From Paraburkholderia hospita (GTDB taxonomy: Bacteria; Pseudomonadota; Gammaproteobacteria; Burkholderiales; Burkholderiaceae): a stretch of 64,000 bases of DNA. Under the pieces are notes generated by a model, which saw only the letters and a list, made by a program, of their open reading frames with translations, searched no databases and was not told the DNA's origin. Every line of letters begins with the position of its first letter. Positions within the stretch are counted from its first letter, which is position 1. Location of the stretch: assembly GCF_002902965.1 (NCBI RefSeq), contig NZ_CP026107.1, positions 806,001 through 870,000 of the forward strand, given 5' to 3'. Below, in pieces: positions 35,548-44,925 of this stretch. Position numbers and translations under genes: made by a program.

Positions 35548-36038
35548 TGGTTCTGTGAGAAGAGTGTTTCGAGCGGATAGTGCGTCTTGACGAATGGCGT
35601 CTTGATGATCACATAGCTGAAGTACTTTTCGATGCCGATATTGCGCTCCAGCAGCCCTTCGATGATGCTCTGATAGTGACTGACGCTGCGCGTGATGAAC
35701 TTGAGCAGATAGTCGTAGCCGCCGCTCGCCAGATGGCATTCGACGATCTCGTCGACATCCCTGATTGCGTTGACGAACTTGATGAAGTCTTCCCGGCGAT
35801 GGTCGGCGAGCGTGACCTCGGTGAACACGATCTGCACGTCGCCGAGCTTTTCGAGCTGGATCTGCGCGCCGTACCCGATGATGTAACCCGCCTTCTCCAG
35901 ACGCTTCACGCGGATCAGACAAGGACTCGGCGACAGCCCGACTGCGTCGGCCAGCTCGACGTTCGTGATTCGCCCTCGCTTTTGCAACTGCGAGAGGATG
36001 CGCAGATCGATTCGGTCCAGCTTGCAGTCGGTGCTCAT
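35541..36038 (-). CDS. Lrp/AsnC-family regulator
   Basis: About 165 residues. An N-terminal HTH (LDRIDLRILSQLQKRGRITN, ELADAVGLSPSPCLIRVKRL) is followed by the RAM effector domain (QIVFTEVTLADHR, GGYDYLLKFITR). ATG 36038 fits the family length; a GTG at 36086 would add 16 residues. It lies 44 nt downstream of the class III aminotransferase on the same strand and probably senses the amino acid handled by that enzyme. Confidence 0.88.
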   Translation of the reverse strand: MSTDCKLDRIDLRILSQLQKRGRITNVELADAVGLSPSPCLIRVKRLEKAGYIIGYGAQIQLEKLGDVQIVFTEVTLADHRREDFIKFVNAIRDVDEIVECHLASGGYDYLLKFITRSVSHYQSIIEGLLERNIGIEKYFSYVIIKTPFVKTHYPLETLFSQNHH

Positions 36039-36082
36039 CGTGAGTCGGTCGGTCCCGCATGTCGAAGGGTCGGTCGATGTTA

Positions 36083-37492
36083 TCACGCAGCCGCGCGGCG
36101 TTTAAATTCGATCGAACCCTTCAGTGCGGCGCGCACGTCGGCTTGCGCGAGCACGTCGTCGAGCGTCTTTTCGAGGCGCTCGAACAGCAGGTCGAACTCG
36201 CTTTCCGTGTAGCACAGCGCGGGCGCGAAACCGAGGATGTTGTCGCCGAACGCGCGGAACACGAGGCCGTTCGCATACGCGGCCGTGGCGATGCGGTCCG
36301 GCAGTTTCAGCGCCGCGTCGAAGCCCTGTTTCGTGTCCTTGTCGGCGACGAGTTCGAGCGCGCCCAACAAACCGCGATGTCGCGAATCGCCGACGAGGGG
36401 ATGCGCGAGCAGTGCATCGAGCCCTTGCGCGAAGCGCGGCGCACGCGCGATGCCGTTCGCGAGCAGGCCGCCTTCGTGATAGAGGCGCATCACTTCGAGG
36501 CCGATCGCGGCGCTCACGGGGTGCGCCGAGTACGTGTGCCCGTGGCCGATCGCCGCCGCGACGTCGCCGCCGTCGGCGATGCCCTGATAGACGGCATCGG
36601 ACATCAGCACCGCGCCCATCGGCGCATAGCCCGCCGTGAGGCCCTTGGCGACCGTCATCAGGTCCGGCTCGACGCCTTCCGCTTCGCACGCGAACAGCGG
36701 GCCGGTGCGGCCGAAGCCCGTAATGACTTCATCGGCGACGAACAGGATGCCGAGCTTGCGGCAGGCTTCGCGCATCGCCTTCAGCCAGCCGACGGGCGGC
36801 ACGATCACGCCGCCCGATCCCTGGATCGGTTCGCAGAAGAAGGCGGCGACGTTGTCCGCGCCGAGGGCTTCGACTTTCGCTTCGAGCGCGGCGACGGAGG
36901 CGGCGATCAGGGCGGCGTCGTCGGCGAAATCATTGCGGTACGCGTAGGGCGACGGGATGTGGTGTTGCGTGGGCAGGGGCACATCGAAGTTGCGATGGAA
37001 CGCGGGCAGCGCGGTGAGGCCTGCGCCGACCGACGACGAGCCGTGATAGCCGCGTTGCAGCGCGATGATGTGCTTTTTCGACGGGCGGCCTGTCGCGTTG
37101 AAGTAGTGCGTGATGAAGCGCAGCGCGGAGTCGACGGCATCGGACCCGCCGAGCGTGAAGTACACGTGCTGCAGCGACGCGGGTGCCAGTTCGACGAGCT
37201 TGGCGGCGAGTTCGATGGCGGGCTCGGAGCCGAAGTGGAAGTAGCCTGTCGCGTAGGGGAGACGGGCCATCTGTTTTGTCGCTGCGTCGACGATGCTTTG
37301 ATGGCCGTAGCCGGTGTTCACGCACCAGAGGCCTGAGAAGGCGTCGAGCAGTTCATTGCCGTCGATGTCGCGGAGGTAGACGCCTTGCGCGGATTCCAGC
37401 ACGGTGACGCCGCGCGCTTCGTGTGCGCGATAGCTGACGACGGGGTGGATCAGGTGTTTGCGGTCGGATTCGATGAGGGACGGGTTTGGCAT
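36083..37492 (-). CDS. Class III aminotransferase (omega-amino acid/polyamine type)
   Basis: A 469-residue PLP enzyme. The aspartate in ADEVITGFGRTGPLF and the PLP lysine in LMTVAKGLTAGYAPMGAV are clear, with HGHTYSAHPVSAAIGLEV after them. It resembles putrescine-pyruvate and beta-alanine-pyruvate transaminases. ATG 37492 is chosen because the family N-terminus begins at LIESDRKHLIHPV; the frame runs 123 codons further upstream into repeat R3, which is an artefact. It is paired with an Lrp regulator downstream and lies near the deacylase and semialdehyde dehydrogenase operon. Confidence 0.87.
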   Translation of the reverse strand: MPNPSLIESDRKHLIHPVVSYRAHEARGVTVLESAQGVYLRDIDGNELLDAFSGLWCVNTGYGHQSIVDAATKQMARLPYATGYFHFGSEPAIELAAKLVELAPASLQHVYFTLGGSDAVDSALRFITHYFNATGRPSKKHIIALQRGYHGSSSVGAGLTALPAFHRNFDVPLPTQHHIPSPYAYRNDFADDAALIAASVAALEAKVEALGADNVAAFFCEPIQGSGGVIVPPVGWLKAMREACRKLGILFVADEVITGFGRTGPLFACEAEGVEPDLMTVAKGLTAGYAPMGAVLMSDAVYQGIADGGDVAAAIGHGHTYSAHPVSAAIGLEVMRLYHEGGLLANGIARAPRFAQGLDALLAHPLVGDSRHRGLLGALELVADKDTKQGFDAALKLPDRIATAAYANGLVFRAFGDNILGFAPALCYTESEFDLLFERLEKTLDDVLAQADVRAALKGSIEFKRRAAA

Positions 37493-37644
37493 GGGGTGGG
37501 TCTCGTTTCTTCGCTTTCGCGGGTGGGAGGCGGACCGTTTCATACTACAGAGAGGGGGTTGGCGCGTGATTCGCCAAATAAATCTTTGAATAACGTGGAT
37601 GTGGTTTTTTTGGGGGTGGGGGCAGCATTTTGTGCTGTATCGGG

Positions 37645-38683
37645 GTTTTTTCTGTCTGCGACGCTGGGGTGGGGGTTTTGATTTTGCGGTGCAAGCGGGT
37701 CGGGTTCGCTGGTATGCGCGTTGTGACTTGGCTATGTATGCGTTGCCGGTCGGTGCTTTGGACTTTGCGATGGCATCCGGTTTGGGCGTTCGCGGCGCGG
37801 ACGTTGCCGGTTGGTGTGTTTGCCTTTGCGCTGGCATCCGCGTTATGCCTTCGTGCTTCAAGCGTCGCCCCTGTGCGGGGCGGCACCTACTTTTCTTTGC
37901 CGCCGCAAAGAAAAGTAGGCAAAAGAAAGCGGCTCACACCGCCAGCACGTGTTCTTATCCACGGGCCCCCAACGTCCCCATGCTTCACACGGCAGTGCCC
38001 TGGTTAGTGCTCGTTGCCAACGCTTCGAAATGAACGCCTCACCAGCTTCGGATACCCGTACTCGGGCAAGCGGCAGCGAATGGTATGTGCCGCCCAGGTG
38101 GCAAACTGTGTGTAGGTTGTCGCGTCGTATAGCTTGGGGCTCTTACATGGTGGAACGCGTGCGCTATCGGTCCGAAGTGAGGCGTGTGTCGCTCTACGAC
38201 CTACACACAGTTTGCCACCTTGGCGGCCGTGGACTATCTGGCACGGCATGCTGCAACGTGGGTGCCTGAAGCGGGTGAGGCGCTCATTCGAAGCGTTGGC
38301 AACGAACATGGGTCACGTGATTGCCGTGTGAAGCGTAAGACCGGTTGGGGGCCCTCAGGCAAGAACAAGAATTAGCGGTGTTAGCCGCTTTCTTTTGCCT
38401 ACTTTTCTTTGCGGCGGCAAAGAAAAGTAGGTGCCGCCCCGCACAGGGGCGACGCTTGAAGCACGAAGGCATAGCGCGGATGCCAGCGAAAAGACAAAAA
38501 AAGCGAACCGGGCCGCGCCGCGTAGGCGCCGACACGGATGCCAGCGCGAAGGCCAAAACACGTTGGCGAGGCACGCGCAGCAAACACCACCTCGCGAATA
38601 CCAGCGAAAAAACAAAAAGCCCAAACGGCACCGCCTGCGCCGCAAAGGCAAAAACCCCACCCCAGCGTCGCAGACAAAAACCG
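37645..38683. repeat. Palindromic intergenic element R3
   Basis: Outer 18-nt inverted ends TCTGCGACGCTGGGGTGG lie at 37655-37672 and, as the complement, at 38657-38674. The hairpins are 37886-37919 and 38398-38431. The central inverted repeat is 38090-38116 with 38200-38226 (one mismatch) around an 83-nt core. R3 has the same orientation as R2. The right edge abuts the ghrA stop. No real gene is inside. Confidence 0.9.
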
Positions 38684-39610
38684 CTAATACCCTCGACTCC
38701 GATCAACCTCCCCGACCATCGGCAACCCATCGCGCCGCCGCCGAATATTCTCCAGGACCACGTCGACGGCGCTCTCAGGCCGAGTAGCACTAGCAATATG
38801 CGGCGTAATCCTCACCCGCGGATGCGTCCAAAACGGATGCGACTCCGGCAATGGCTCAGGATCCGTCACATCAAGAATGGCATTCTGCAACTGCCCGCTA
38901 TCGAGCGCATCGAGCAGATCCTGCTGATTAACCTGCGGGCCGCGCCCGACATTAACGAACGACGCCCCTTTGGGCAGCTTGCCGAACAGACGCTTATCGA
39001 GCAGCCCACGCGTCGCATCGGTAAGCGGCAGCAGGCAGACAAGAACATCCGTCCGAGCAAGAAACGCATCGAGCGCCTCGACACCCGCAAAACACTCAAC
39101 ACCCTCTAGCCGATGCTCCGAACGACTCCACCCTGCACACGGAAACCCAAACACCCGTAAACGCTCTAGCACGGCAGTACCCAACATCCCAAGCCCCAGC
39201 ACGCCAACGCGCCGCGTCGAAGCCGCCCGCACGGGCATCTCACGCCAGACCCGCTGTCGCTGCTGCAAAGCATAGTCGAACAGATCGCGATGAATGGTCA
39301 GCACGGCCTGCGTCACATACTCCACCATGCCTTCCACGATCCCCGGCTCGATCATGCGCACCACGGCAATATGCGGCGGCACGCGCGACAGATCGAACTG
39401 ATCGATGCCCGCCCCCACCGAAAAGATCACTTCGAGATTCGGCAACGTGCGCGCCGGGTCGTCAGGTGGCTGCCACGCGGCGAGATAACGCACGGCCGCC
39501 GGATCGCCGACGTCCGGCCACAGGCGAAAAGGAATCTCAGGCGCCTTTTGCGCAAAGTGCTGCGCCCATAACTTGCCGCGTTCGGGATCGGCCTTGTAGA
39601 GAAGCGTCAT
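38684..39610 (-). CDS. ghrA: Glyoxylate/hydroxypyruvate reductase A
   Basis: A 308-residue D-2-hydroxyacid dehydrogenase of the GhrA type. The NAD(P) motif VGVLGLGMLGTAVLERL, the arginine region NVGRGPQVNQQDLLDALDSG and the catalytic histidine in RITPHIAS are present. It reduces glyoxylate or hydroxypyruvate in the cytoplasm. It follows the two-domain GNAT gene by 3 nt on the same strand, so both are probably co-expressed. Confidence 0.88.
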   Translation of the reverse strand: MTLLYKADPERGKLWAQHFAQKAPEIPFRLWPDVGDPAAVRYLAAWQPPDDPARTLPNLEVIFSVGAGIDQFDLSRVPPHIAVVRMIEPGIVEGMVEYVTQAVLTIHRDLFDYALQQRQRVWREMPVRAASTRRVGVLGLGMLGTAVLERLRVFGFPCAGWSRSEHRLEGVECFAGVEALDAFLARTDVLVCLLPLTDATRGLLDKRLFGKLPKGASFVNVGRGPQVNQQDLLDALDSGQLQNAILDVTDPEPLPESHPFWTHPRVRITPHIASATRPESAVDVVLENIRRRRDGLPMVGEVDRSRGY

Positions 39611-39613
39611 GAT

Positions 39614-40516
39614 TTAACCAAGTGCCTGATTGACGATAGCGAACTGCTCGACGGAAGGATCGCTTGAGGGCGTGCCGTTGCGGGACATCTTGATGACAGT
39701 GTCGACGCATTTGAGGCCCAGTTCTTCGAGCCAGGGCGTAAGGCCGCTGTCGCCAGCCGTGTCGATGCGCGTGAAAGCGCCCGCGTTCGCCGCAAGACAA
39801 TGCGCGATCAGCGCTTGCGCACGGCGCGTCGATTCGTCTGCGGAGTTCTCGACGACAACCGGCCCGATCGCGTGTCCACGGCCAAACGGCCGCAGCATCG
39901 CGAAGCCCAGCGCTTCACCATCCCGCTCCAGCGCAACGCCGCCCGCAACATCGAGTAGCGCCGGCAGCAGCGCGCTGCGATCGAGGCCGCTCGCGCGCGT
40001 AGCAAGGTCGATCAGACGGGGCGTGTCGGCGGCTTGCAACGGGCGCAGTTGCTCGCCCGGTTGCAGCACGATCTGCGGGACGCGAAAGTCGGTGGCCTGG
40101 TGCTGGTTGATCGTGCCGATTGCGTGGAAGCCGAGCTTTTCGTACAGCGGCTGGCCGGCTGGCGTTGCATGCAACACCGTGGTCCGTCCGCCGAGCATTT
40201 CGAGCAGACGCTCCATCAACTCGCGTCCGATGCCTCGACCTTGCTGGTCCGGCGAGACGATCACCATCCCGAGCGACGCGCCGTTCTCGCCGTACTTCCA
40301 GCACAGCGCCGTGCCGACAATGCGATCCCCGCTCAGCGCGACAAAGCCGCCACCGGCATCGGCGACCAGGCGCCAGTCGTCGGCGCGATGCGGCCACTTG
40401 ACCTCGAGCGACAGCGCGTGCGCGGCGACGATGTCGTCGGGCGTGAAAGGCCGGAAGGTAGCAGTGGAAAGGGTGGAAAGTTTGGAAAGGGCGGAAAGCG
40501 GTTCGGGCGTGGACAC
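39614..40516 (-). CDS. Two-domain GNAT acetyltransferase, paralogue B
   Basis: A 300-residue protein with two GNAT-like halves, an acetyl-CoA loop QQGRGIGRELMERLLEML, and a degenerate C-terminal half (GEQLRPLQAADTPRLIDLA). It is a clear paralogue of the gene at 4793-5662. The start is GTG at 40516 with AGGAG six nt before it. The N-terminal 17 residues contain a short serine-leucine repeat (LSALSKLSTLS) encoded by a degenerate 9-nt repeat and absent from paralogue A. It is upstream of and coupled to ghrA. Confidence 0.82.
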   Translation of the reverse strand: MSTPEPLSALSKLSTLSTATFRPFTPDDIVAAHALSLEVKWPHRADDWRLVADAGGGFVALSGDRIVGTALCWKYGENGASLGMVIVSPDQQGRGIGRELMERLLEMLGGRTTVLHATPAGQPLYEKLGFHAIGTINQHQATDFRVPQIVLQPGEQLRPLQAADTPRLIDLATRASGLDRSALLPALLDVAGGVALERDGEALGFAMLRPFGRGHAIGPVVVENSADESTRRAQALIAHCLAANAGAFTRIDTAGDSGLTPWLEELGLKCVDTVIKMSRNGTPSSDPSVEQFAIVNQALG

Positions 40517-40571
40517 GAAAGCTCCTCTGGCTGGATACGCCCGTCACTGTGGCATTTCGTCGGCACGAAGG

Positions 40572-40584
40572 CTAGGACGATCCT
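40572..40584 (-). promoter_or_regulatory. 13-nt motif upstream of GNAT paralogue B
   Basis: CTAGGACGATCCT, identical to 5722-5734, lies 55 nt before the GTG start of paralogue B. Confidence 0.5.
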
Positions 40585-40740
40585 GCTGCGACAGGCGCAC
40601 GCCGTTCATGTCCACGCCCGTGTGCGCCGTTTTGCGCTGCGCCGCAAAGCGCATCTTGTCGGGGCAGTGGTTCGCGCAAACAGCCGCCGCAATGCGGTCT
40701 ATCATGGAAAGTACAGCATTCATCAGCGCAGGAGCACACC

Positions 40741-40905
40741 ATGCCCTCCGATCCGTCCGCTGAGCCGACCGTCAAACCTCTCGACCCCGCGCAAAACGCA
40801 TCCGGCAACCAGCCGGCCAAGCCCGCGAAAGACGACGTCCCCGACGCCGACGCGGCCGAGCCCGTCCCGCACGAGCATCTTCCGAGCCGAAGCGACGACA
40901 ACTGA
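40741..40905 (+). CDS. Small proline-rich acidic protein, 54 residues
   Basis: ATG 40741 has an aggag site seven nt upstream, and the frame gives 54 residues rich in Pro, Ala, Asp and Glu (for example KPAKDDVPDADAAEPVPHEH) with no hydrophobic core, so it is probably disordered. It lies 62 nt before the universal stress protein gene on the same strand. No family recognised. Confidence 0.6.
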   Translation: MPSDPSAEPTVKPLDPAQNASGNQPAKPAKDDVPDADAAEPVPHEHLPSRSDDN

Positions 40906-40967
40906 CCAACAGCGAAGGCGCCGCTCAATCAAGGCTCGCACCGGTTCAAACCGGAAGGGAGCGAATC

Positions 40968-41453
40968 ATGGAGAACATCCTGGCAGGTTATGACGGCTCG
41001 CCGTCCGCGCGGCATGCCGTCGCGTTCGCAGTCGATCTGGCGAAGCGCTTCGATGCGCGCCTGCATGTGCTCGTCGTCGCGCGCGCGCCGGACTGGGGCG
41101 CGATCGAGCTCGAAAGAAAGGAAATGGTCGACTACGAGTTGCGTCATGCGAACGAAGTGCTCGACGACATCAAGGCGAAGCTCACGTCATCGAACGATCA
41201 CGCCGAGTTCGATCTCGTGATCGGCCAGCCGGCTAAAGAGATCGTGCTCTACGCGGAGCAGCACGGCATCGATCATCTCGTCGTCGGGCATCGCGGGCAT
41301 ACGCCGTTCGACCGCTGGCTGATCGGCTCCGTCGCGCGTCAGGTGCTCGCTTACGCGCCGTGCGCGGTGACGATCGTGCGCGATCCGGCGTCTATGAAGT
41401 CGCGCGTCGCAAAGACCGCGCAGCATGCGGCGGATGAAGCGCCGTTCGTGTGA
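40968..41453 (+). CDS. Universal stress protein, UspA family
   Basis: A 161-residue single Usp domain. The N-terminus ILAGYDGSPSARHAVAFAVD and the ATP-binding motif GHRGHTPFDRWLIGSVA are typical, so it should bind ATP. It has a good ribosome site (ggaaggg). It follows a small acidic protein gene and may be co-transcribed with it. Stress role inferred from the family. Confidence 0.9.
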   Translation: MENILAGYDGSPSARHAVAFAVDLAKRFDARLHVLVVARAPDWGAIELERKEMVDYELRHANEVLDDIKAKLTSSNDHAEFDLVIGQPAKEIVLYAEQHGIDHLVVGHRGHTPFDRWLIGSVARQVLAYAPCAVTIVRDPASMKSRVAKTAQHAADEAPFV

Positions 41454-41508
41454 GGTCGAAAACGCAGGCGCGGCAGGCGCGGCGGGTGAAGCGCGTGACG
41501 AACGCGCG

Positions 41509-41793
41509 TCACGCGTCCGTCTGCGCGGTATCGCGGCCGAGCTTCTCGGGCCGCGTGCTGAAGCGCGGCTCGTCGATCCATGCCGCGAGCCAGTCGTGAA
41601 ACTGGCCCCAGTCGTCGGCCAGGTCGAGTTCGCGCGCGCCCGGCTGGTCGCGTCCGCCGTCGCCGATCCACGCGTAGACGGTCCGCGCACCGCCCCACCA
41701 CGCGATCATGCCGTCCGTCAGTTCGGCAATGGTCCCGTCGGGCAGCGCCCGTAGCAGCCGCGACAGGCGCGCGTCGAATTCGTCGAATCTCAT
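41509..41793 (-). CDS. Hypothetical protein, 94 residues
   Basis: A small soluble protein, tryptophan-rich in its middle (DGMIAWWGGARTVYAWIGDG, DWGQFHDWLAAWIDE), with no recognised domain. A gagggc site precedes ATG 41793. It lies 9 nt downstream of another small gene on the same strand, and the pair forms a two-gene unit convergent with the universal stress protein gene. Function unknown. Confidence 0.65.
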   Translation of the reverse strand: MRFDEFDARLSRLLRALPDGTIAELTDGMIAWWGGARTVYAWIGDGGRDQPGARELDLADDWGQFHDWLAAWIDEPRFSTRPEKLGRDTAQTDA

Positions 41794-41802
41794 GGCCAGC
41801 CC

Positions 41803-42012
41803 TCAATGCACGACGCCGAAGAACGCAATCGCGCCCTCGGCCGGTGTCAGTCCCGCCTTGAAATAACCTTCGAGCCGGTCGGCTGTCGATTCGTCGAGCG
41901 TAAAGGGCGGGTGAACGAGTCCCACCTTGAACGCATGGTCGTACCAGTCGCTGATCCACGCGCGCAAATCGATCACATACAGCGGCAGTGCGTTCGAAGC
42001 GTCGTCATACAT
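41803..42012 (-). CDS. Hypothetical protein, 69 residues
   Basis: ATG 42012 is chosen because gggggaga lies seven nt before it. The product (MYDDASNALPLYVIDLRAWI onward) is small, soluble and without a recognised domain. It is the first gene of the two-gene unit with the 94-residue product downstream. Confidence 0.65.
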   Translation of the reverse strand: MYDDASNALPLYVIDLRAWISDWYDHAFKVGLVHPPFTLDESTADRLEGYFKAGLTPAEGAIAFFGVVH

Positions 42013-42287
42013 GTGCGTCTCCCCCATGCCCGATGACCCAATGCTAGGGCTAACGCGATGCAGGACCAATCGGCAGCGGCGGATTGTGTATTCAGGAAAT
42101 GCTGATTTGAAGCGTCAGGATTTCCCTGGGAAGTGGGACGCGAGCCGCTGACGTACAAGGGTTTTTACGTATCGGCACCGGCTTGCGGGCGCGCGCGGCG
42201 TTAAGGATTTCCTGACACGCGAATCAGGATGTCGCACGCGGGTTTTACAGCGCGTGCTGACTGTGACACAAATAGTGGTCGCGGATC

Positions 42288-42653
42288 ATGAGCCATCGAA
42301 ATGCAACATCGAGCCAACGCGTCATGATTGCCTATCTGTCCGAGCGTGAGAATGTCGTGGAGCAGGTCAACTCGCTCTGTCTGCAGCTATTCGACACATG
42401 GTGCGAATCGCGCAGCGTGACGGCGCTTGCGTATCTGATGCACTGCTGGCCCTTGATTGAAAGCACGCCCGCTGCGCTTAGACGCCTCGGCGAAACGATG
42501 TGCGATTTGCGACGCTATCACGCGGACCAGCTCGACGCACACGGTTTTCAGGCGCTCTGCGAAATGGCCGATCTGATCGACGAACTCGTCGGGCGGCCGG
42601 TGCGCACGGTCAGACTGAAGGCGTTTGGCGAACTGCCGGAACCGGCGGGGTAG
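42288..42653 (+). CDS. Hypothetical protein, 121 residues
   Basis: A helical soluble protein (LSERENVVEQVNSLCLQLFD, GFQALCEMADLIDELVGRPV) with no recognised family. It lies 106 nt before the hybrid sensor kinase and in the same direction, so it may be linked to the phosphorelay, but that is inference. Confidence 0.65.
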   Translation: MSHRNATSSQRVMIAYLSERENVVEQVNSLCLQLFDTWCESRSVTALAYLMHCWPLIESTPAALRRLGETMCDLRRYHADQLDAHGFQALCEMADLIDELVGRPVRTVRLKAFGELPEPAG

Positions 42654-42759
42654 AAGGACAGACGTTTCAGGTGCCTGGCCGCTGGATCGGGCCGATGGAC
42701 CGGGCTTTGGCATCGAGTGCAGAATAAGACGACCAGAACGGCAGCACTCGCGGGGGGAT

Positions 42760-44925
42760 ATGGCTCTCGACAGGTTCGACGCAGGGTGGAGCGGGCTCCG
42801 TTATGTGCGGCGCAGCGTGGTGCTGCGGCTGCTCGGGACGGTGCTCGCGTTCAGCTGCGCGATCACGCTGATCCTCACGGCTGTGCAGTTGTATCGCGAC
42901 TATCAGCGCGGCGTCGAGCAGATCCAGAACCGCCTCGTCGATATCGACCGCAGCTATCGCGACAGTCTTGGCGAAGCGCTCTGGCGCCTTGACGAGCCGC
43001 AACTCCAGCTCGAACTCGAAGGCATGCTGCGGCTCGCCGATATCCGCGCGGCGGAAGTGCGCGAGCTGCCTTCCGTCAGCTCCGCGATGGTCGTGCGCGT
43101 GGGCCAGCGCATGTCCGGCATGACGGTCGCCCGCGAGTTCCCGATCATGTATCACGTGCAGGACAAGGTCGAACAAATTGGCACGCTGTATGTCGAGGCG
43201 ACGCTCGCCAACCTCTATCACGACCTGACGCGCACGGCGCTCGTGATACTCGTGAGCCAGGGCGCGAATACGTTTCTCGTCGCGCTGTTCACGTTTTACA
43301 TTCTGTGGCGGCTTCTCACGCGGCACCTCGCGGCGATTGCGCGCAGCGTCAGCGACTACGACTTTCACGAGCCGCAGCACCCGTTCGTTCTGCAACGCAA
43401 ACCGCCGCGCGAGCCGGACGAACTCGACCGCGTGGTGTCGGCGTTCAACGCAATGGGGATGCGGCTGCATCGCGCGTATCTCGACGAACGCGAAGCGGCC
43501 GTCGAGCGTGAAGCGCGGCATATGGCGGAAGCGGCCAATCGCGCGAAAGGCGAGTTCCTCGCGAATCTGAGCCATGAATTGCGCACGCCGCTCAACGGCA
43601 TTCTCGGCTATGCGCAGATTCTCCGGCGCGACACTACGCTCAGCCTGCGTCAGCGCGACGGCGTCGCCGTGATCCAGCAGAGCGGCGAGCACCTACTGTC
43701 GCTGATCGACGAAACGCTCGATTTCGCGAAGGTCGAAGCGGGCAAGCTGCGCATCGAGATTTGCGACGTGCCGCTGGCGGGCCTCGTCGATACGATTCGC
43801 GAGATCATCGGCGTGAAGGCTGAGCAGCGCAAGCTCGCGTTCGAATGCACGGTTGCCGACGATGCACCGGGCGGCGTGCGCGCCGACGAGCACCGCTTGC
43901 GCCAGGTGCTGCTCAATCTGTTGTCGAACGCGGTGAAGTTCACCGACGCGGGCAGCGTGCATCTGTTCATCGGGTGCGGCGAAAGCGACGCGGTCCGCTT
44001 CGAGGTGCACGACACGGGCATTGGCATTGCCGCCGAGTATCACGAGAAGATCTTCATGCCGTTCGAACAGGCAGGCGGCGCGGAACGCCGCGCGGGCGGC
44101 ACGGGGCTTGGCCTTGCGATCAGCCGGCAATTCGTGCGCGCGATGGGCGGTGAAGTGAAGGTCGAAAGCGCACCTGATGGCGGCAGCGTCTTCTGGTTCG
44201 AGTTGCCGGCCGCGCTCATCGAACCGGGCGCCGCGCGCGCCGGGGGTGTGATGGGTGCCGCCACGATCATCACGGGCTACGAAGGTCCGCGCCGCAAGGT
44301 GCTCGTGATCGACGACGTGCAGATCAACCGCGCGGTCATCGTCGAGCTGCTGACGCGGATCGGCTTCGACACCGTGGAGTCCGCCAGTGGCGCCGACGGC
44401 ATCGCGCTCGCGCAAACGGAATATCCCGATCTGATACTCACGGACATCGTGATGCCCGGCATCGACGGTCTGACTGTGACGCGCCGCTTCCGCGCGATGC
44501 CCGCGTTCGCGCACACGCCGATCATCGCGATCTCGGCGTCGCCGTTCGGCGTGGACGGCGCGAGGAGCCTCGAAGCGGGCGCGAACGCGTTCGTCAACAA
44601 GCCGGTCGATTTCGATGCGCTGCTCGCGCGGATCGCGGCGCTGCTCGGCATCGACTGGATTCGCGAGGCGGTCCAGCAGCAAGCCGGGCCGCCAATGCCG
44701 GCGACCCTTCCCGCCAACATTCCCGCCGACGCGATGAGCGAGCTGCATCAGCTCGCGCGCGACGGCAACATGAGCGGCATCGTGCAATGGGCGGAGCGGA
44801 TTGCGGCGAGCGATCCGTCGCACGCGGCGTTTGCCGCGCGGCTGCATCAACTGGCGCGCGCCTGGCAGTCCAAGGCGATCCTGCAACTGGTGGAGCGGTA
44901 TCTCGAAGGGAACACGGCATCATGA
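42760..44925 (+). CDS. Hybrid sensor histidine kinase
   Basis: A 721-residue membrane kinase. TM1 is about 20-44, a roughly 115-residue periplasmic sensor follows, TM2 is about 158-183, and then a HAMP-like linker. The HisKA domain has the phosphoacceptor H272 in NLSHELRTPLNGI. The ATPase domain has an N box near 387-390 and the G motifs HDTGIGIA and GGTGLGLAI. A receiver domain follows with D562 (LILTDIVMPGIDG). ATG 42760 follows a ggggggat site. It is coupled by ATGA to the next kinase gene. Confidence 0.88.
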   Translation: MALDRFDAGWSGLRYVRRSVVLRLLGTVLAFSCAITLILTAVQLYRDYQRGVEQIQNRLVDIDRSYRDSLGEALWRLDEPQLQLELEGMLRLADIRAAEVRELPSVSSAMVVRVGQRMSGMTVAREFPIMYHVQDKVEQIGTLYVEATLANLYHDLTRTALVILVSQGANTFLVALFTFYILWRLLTRHLAAIARSVSDYDFHEPQHPFVLQRKPPREPDELDRVVSAFNAMGMRLHRAYLDEREAAVEREARHMAEAANRAKGEFLANLSHELRTPLNGILGYAQILRRDTTLSLRQRDGVAVIQQSGEHLLSLIDETLDFAKVEAGKLRIEICDVPLAGLVDTIREIIGVKAEQRKLAFECTVADDAPGGVRADEHRLRQVLLNLLSNAVKFTDAGSVHLFIGCGESDAVRFEVHDTGIGIAAEYHEKIFMPFEQAGGAERRAGGTGLGLAISRQFVRAMGGEVKVESAPDGGSVFWFELPAALIEPGAARAGGVMGAATIITGYEGPRRKVLVIDDVQINRAVIVELLTRIGFDTVESASGADGIALAQTEYPDLILTDIVMPGIDGLTVTRRFRAMPAFAHTPIIAISASPFGVDGARSLEAGANAFVNKPVDFDALLARIAALLGIDWIREAVQQQAGPPMPATLPANIPADAMSELHQLARDGNMSGIVQWAERIAASDPSHAAFAARLHQLARAWQSKAILQLVERYLEGNTAS

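Noticed and set aside
37493..37861. 123-codon N-terminal extension of the class III aminotransferase
   Set aside because: It runs into repeat R3 and does not resemble the family. The enzyme begins normally at 37492.
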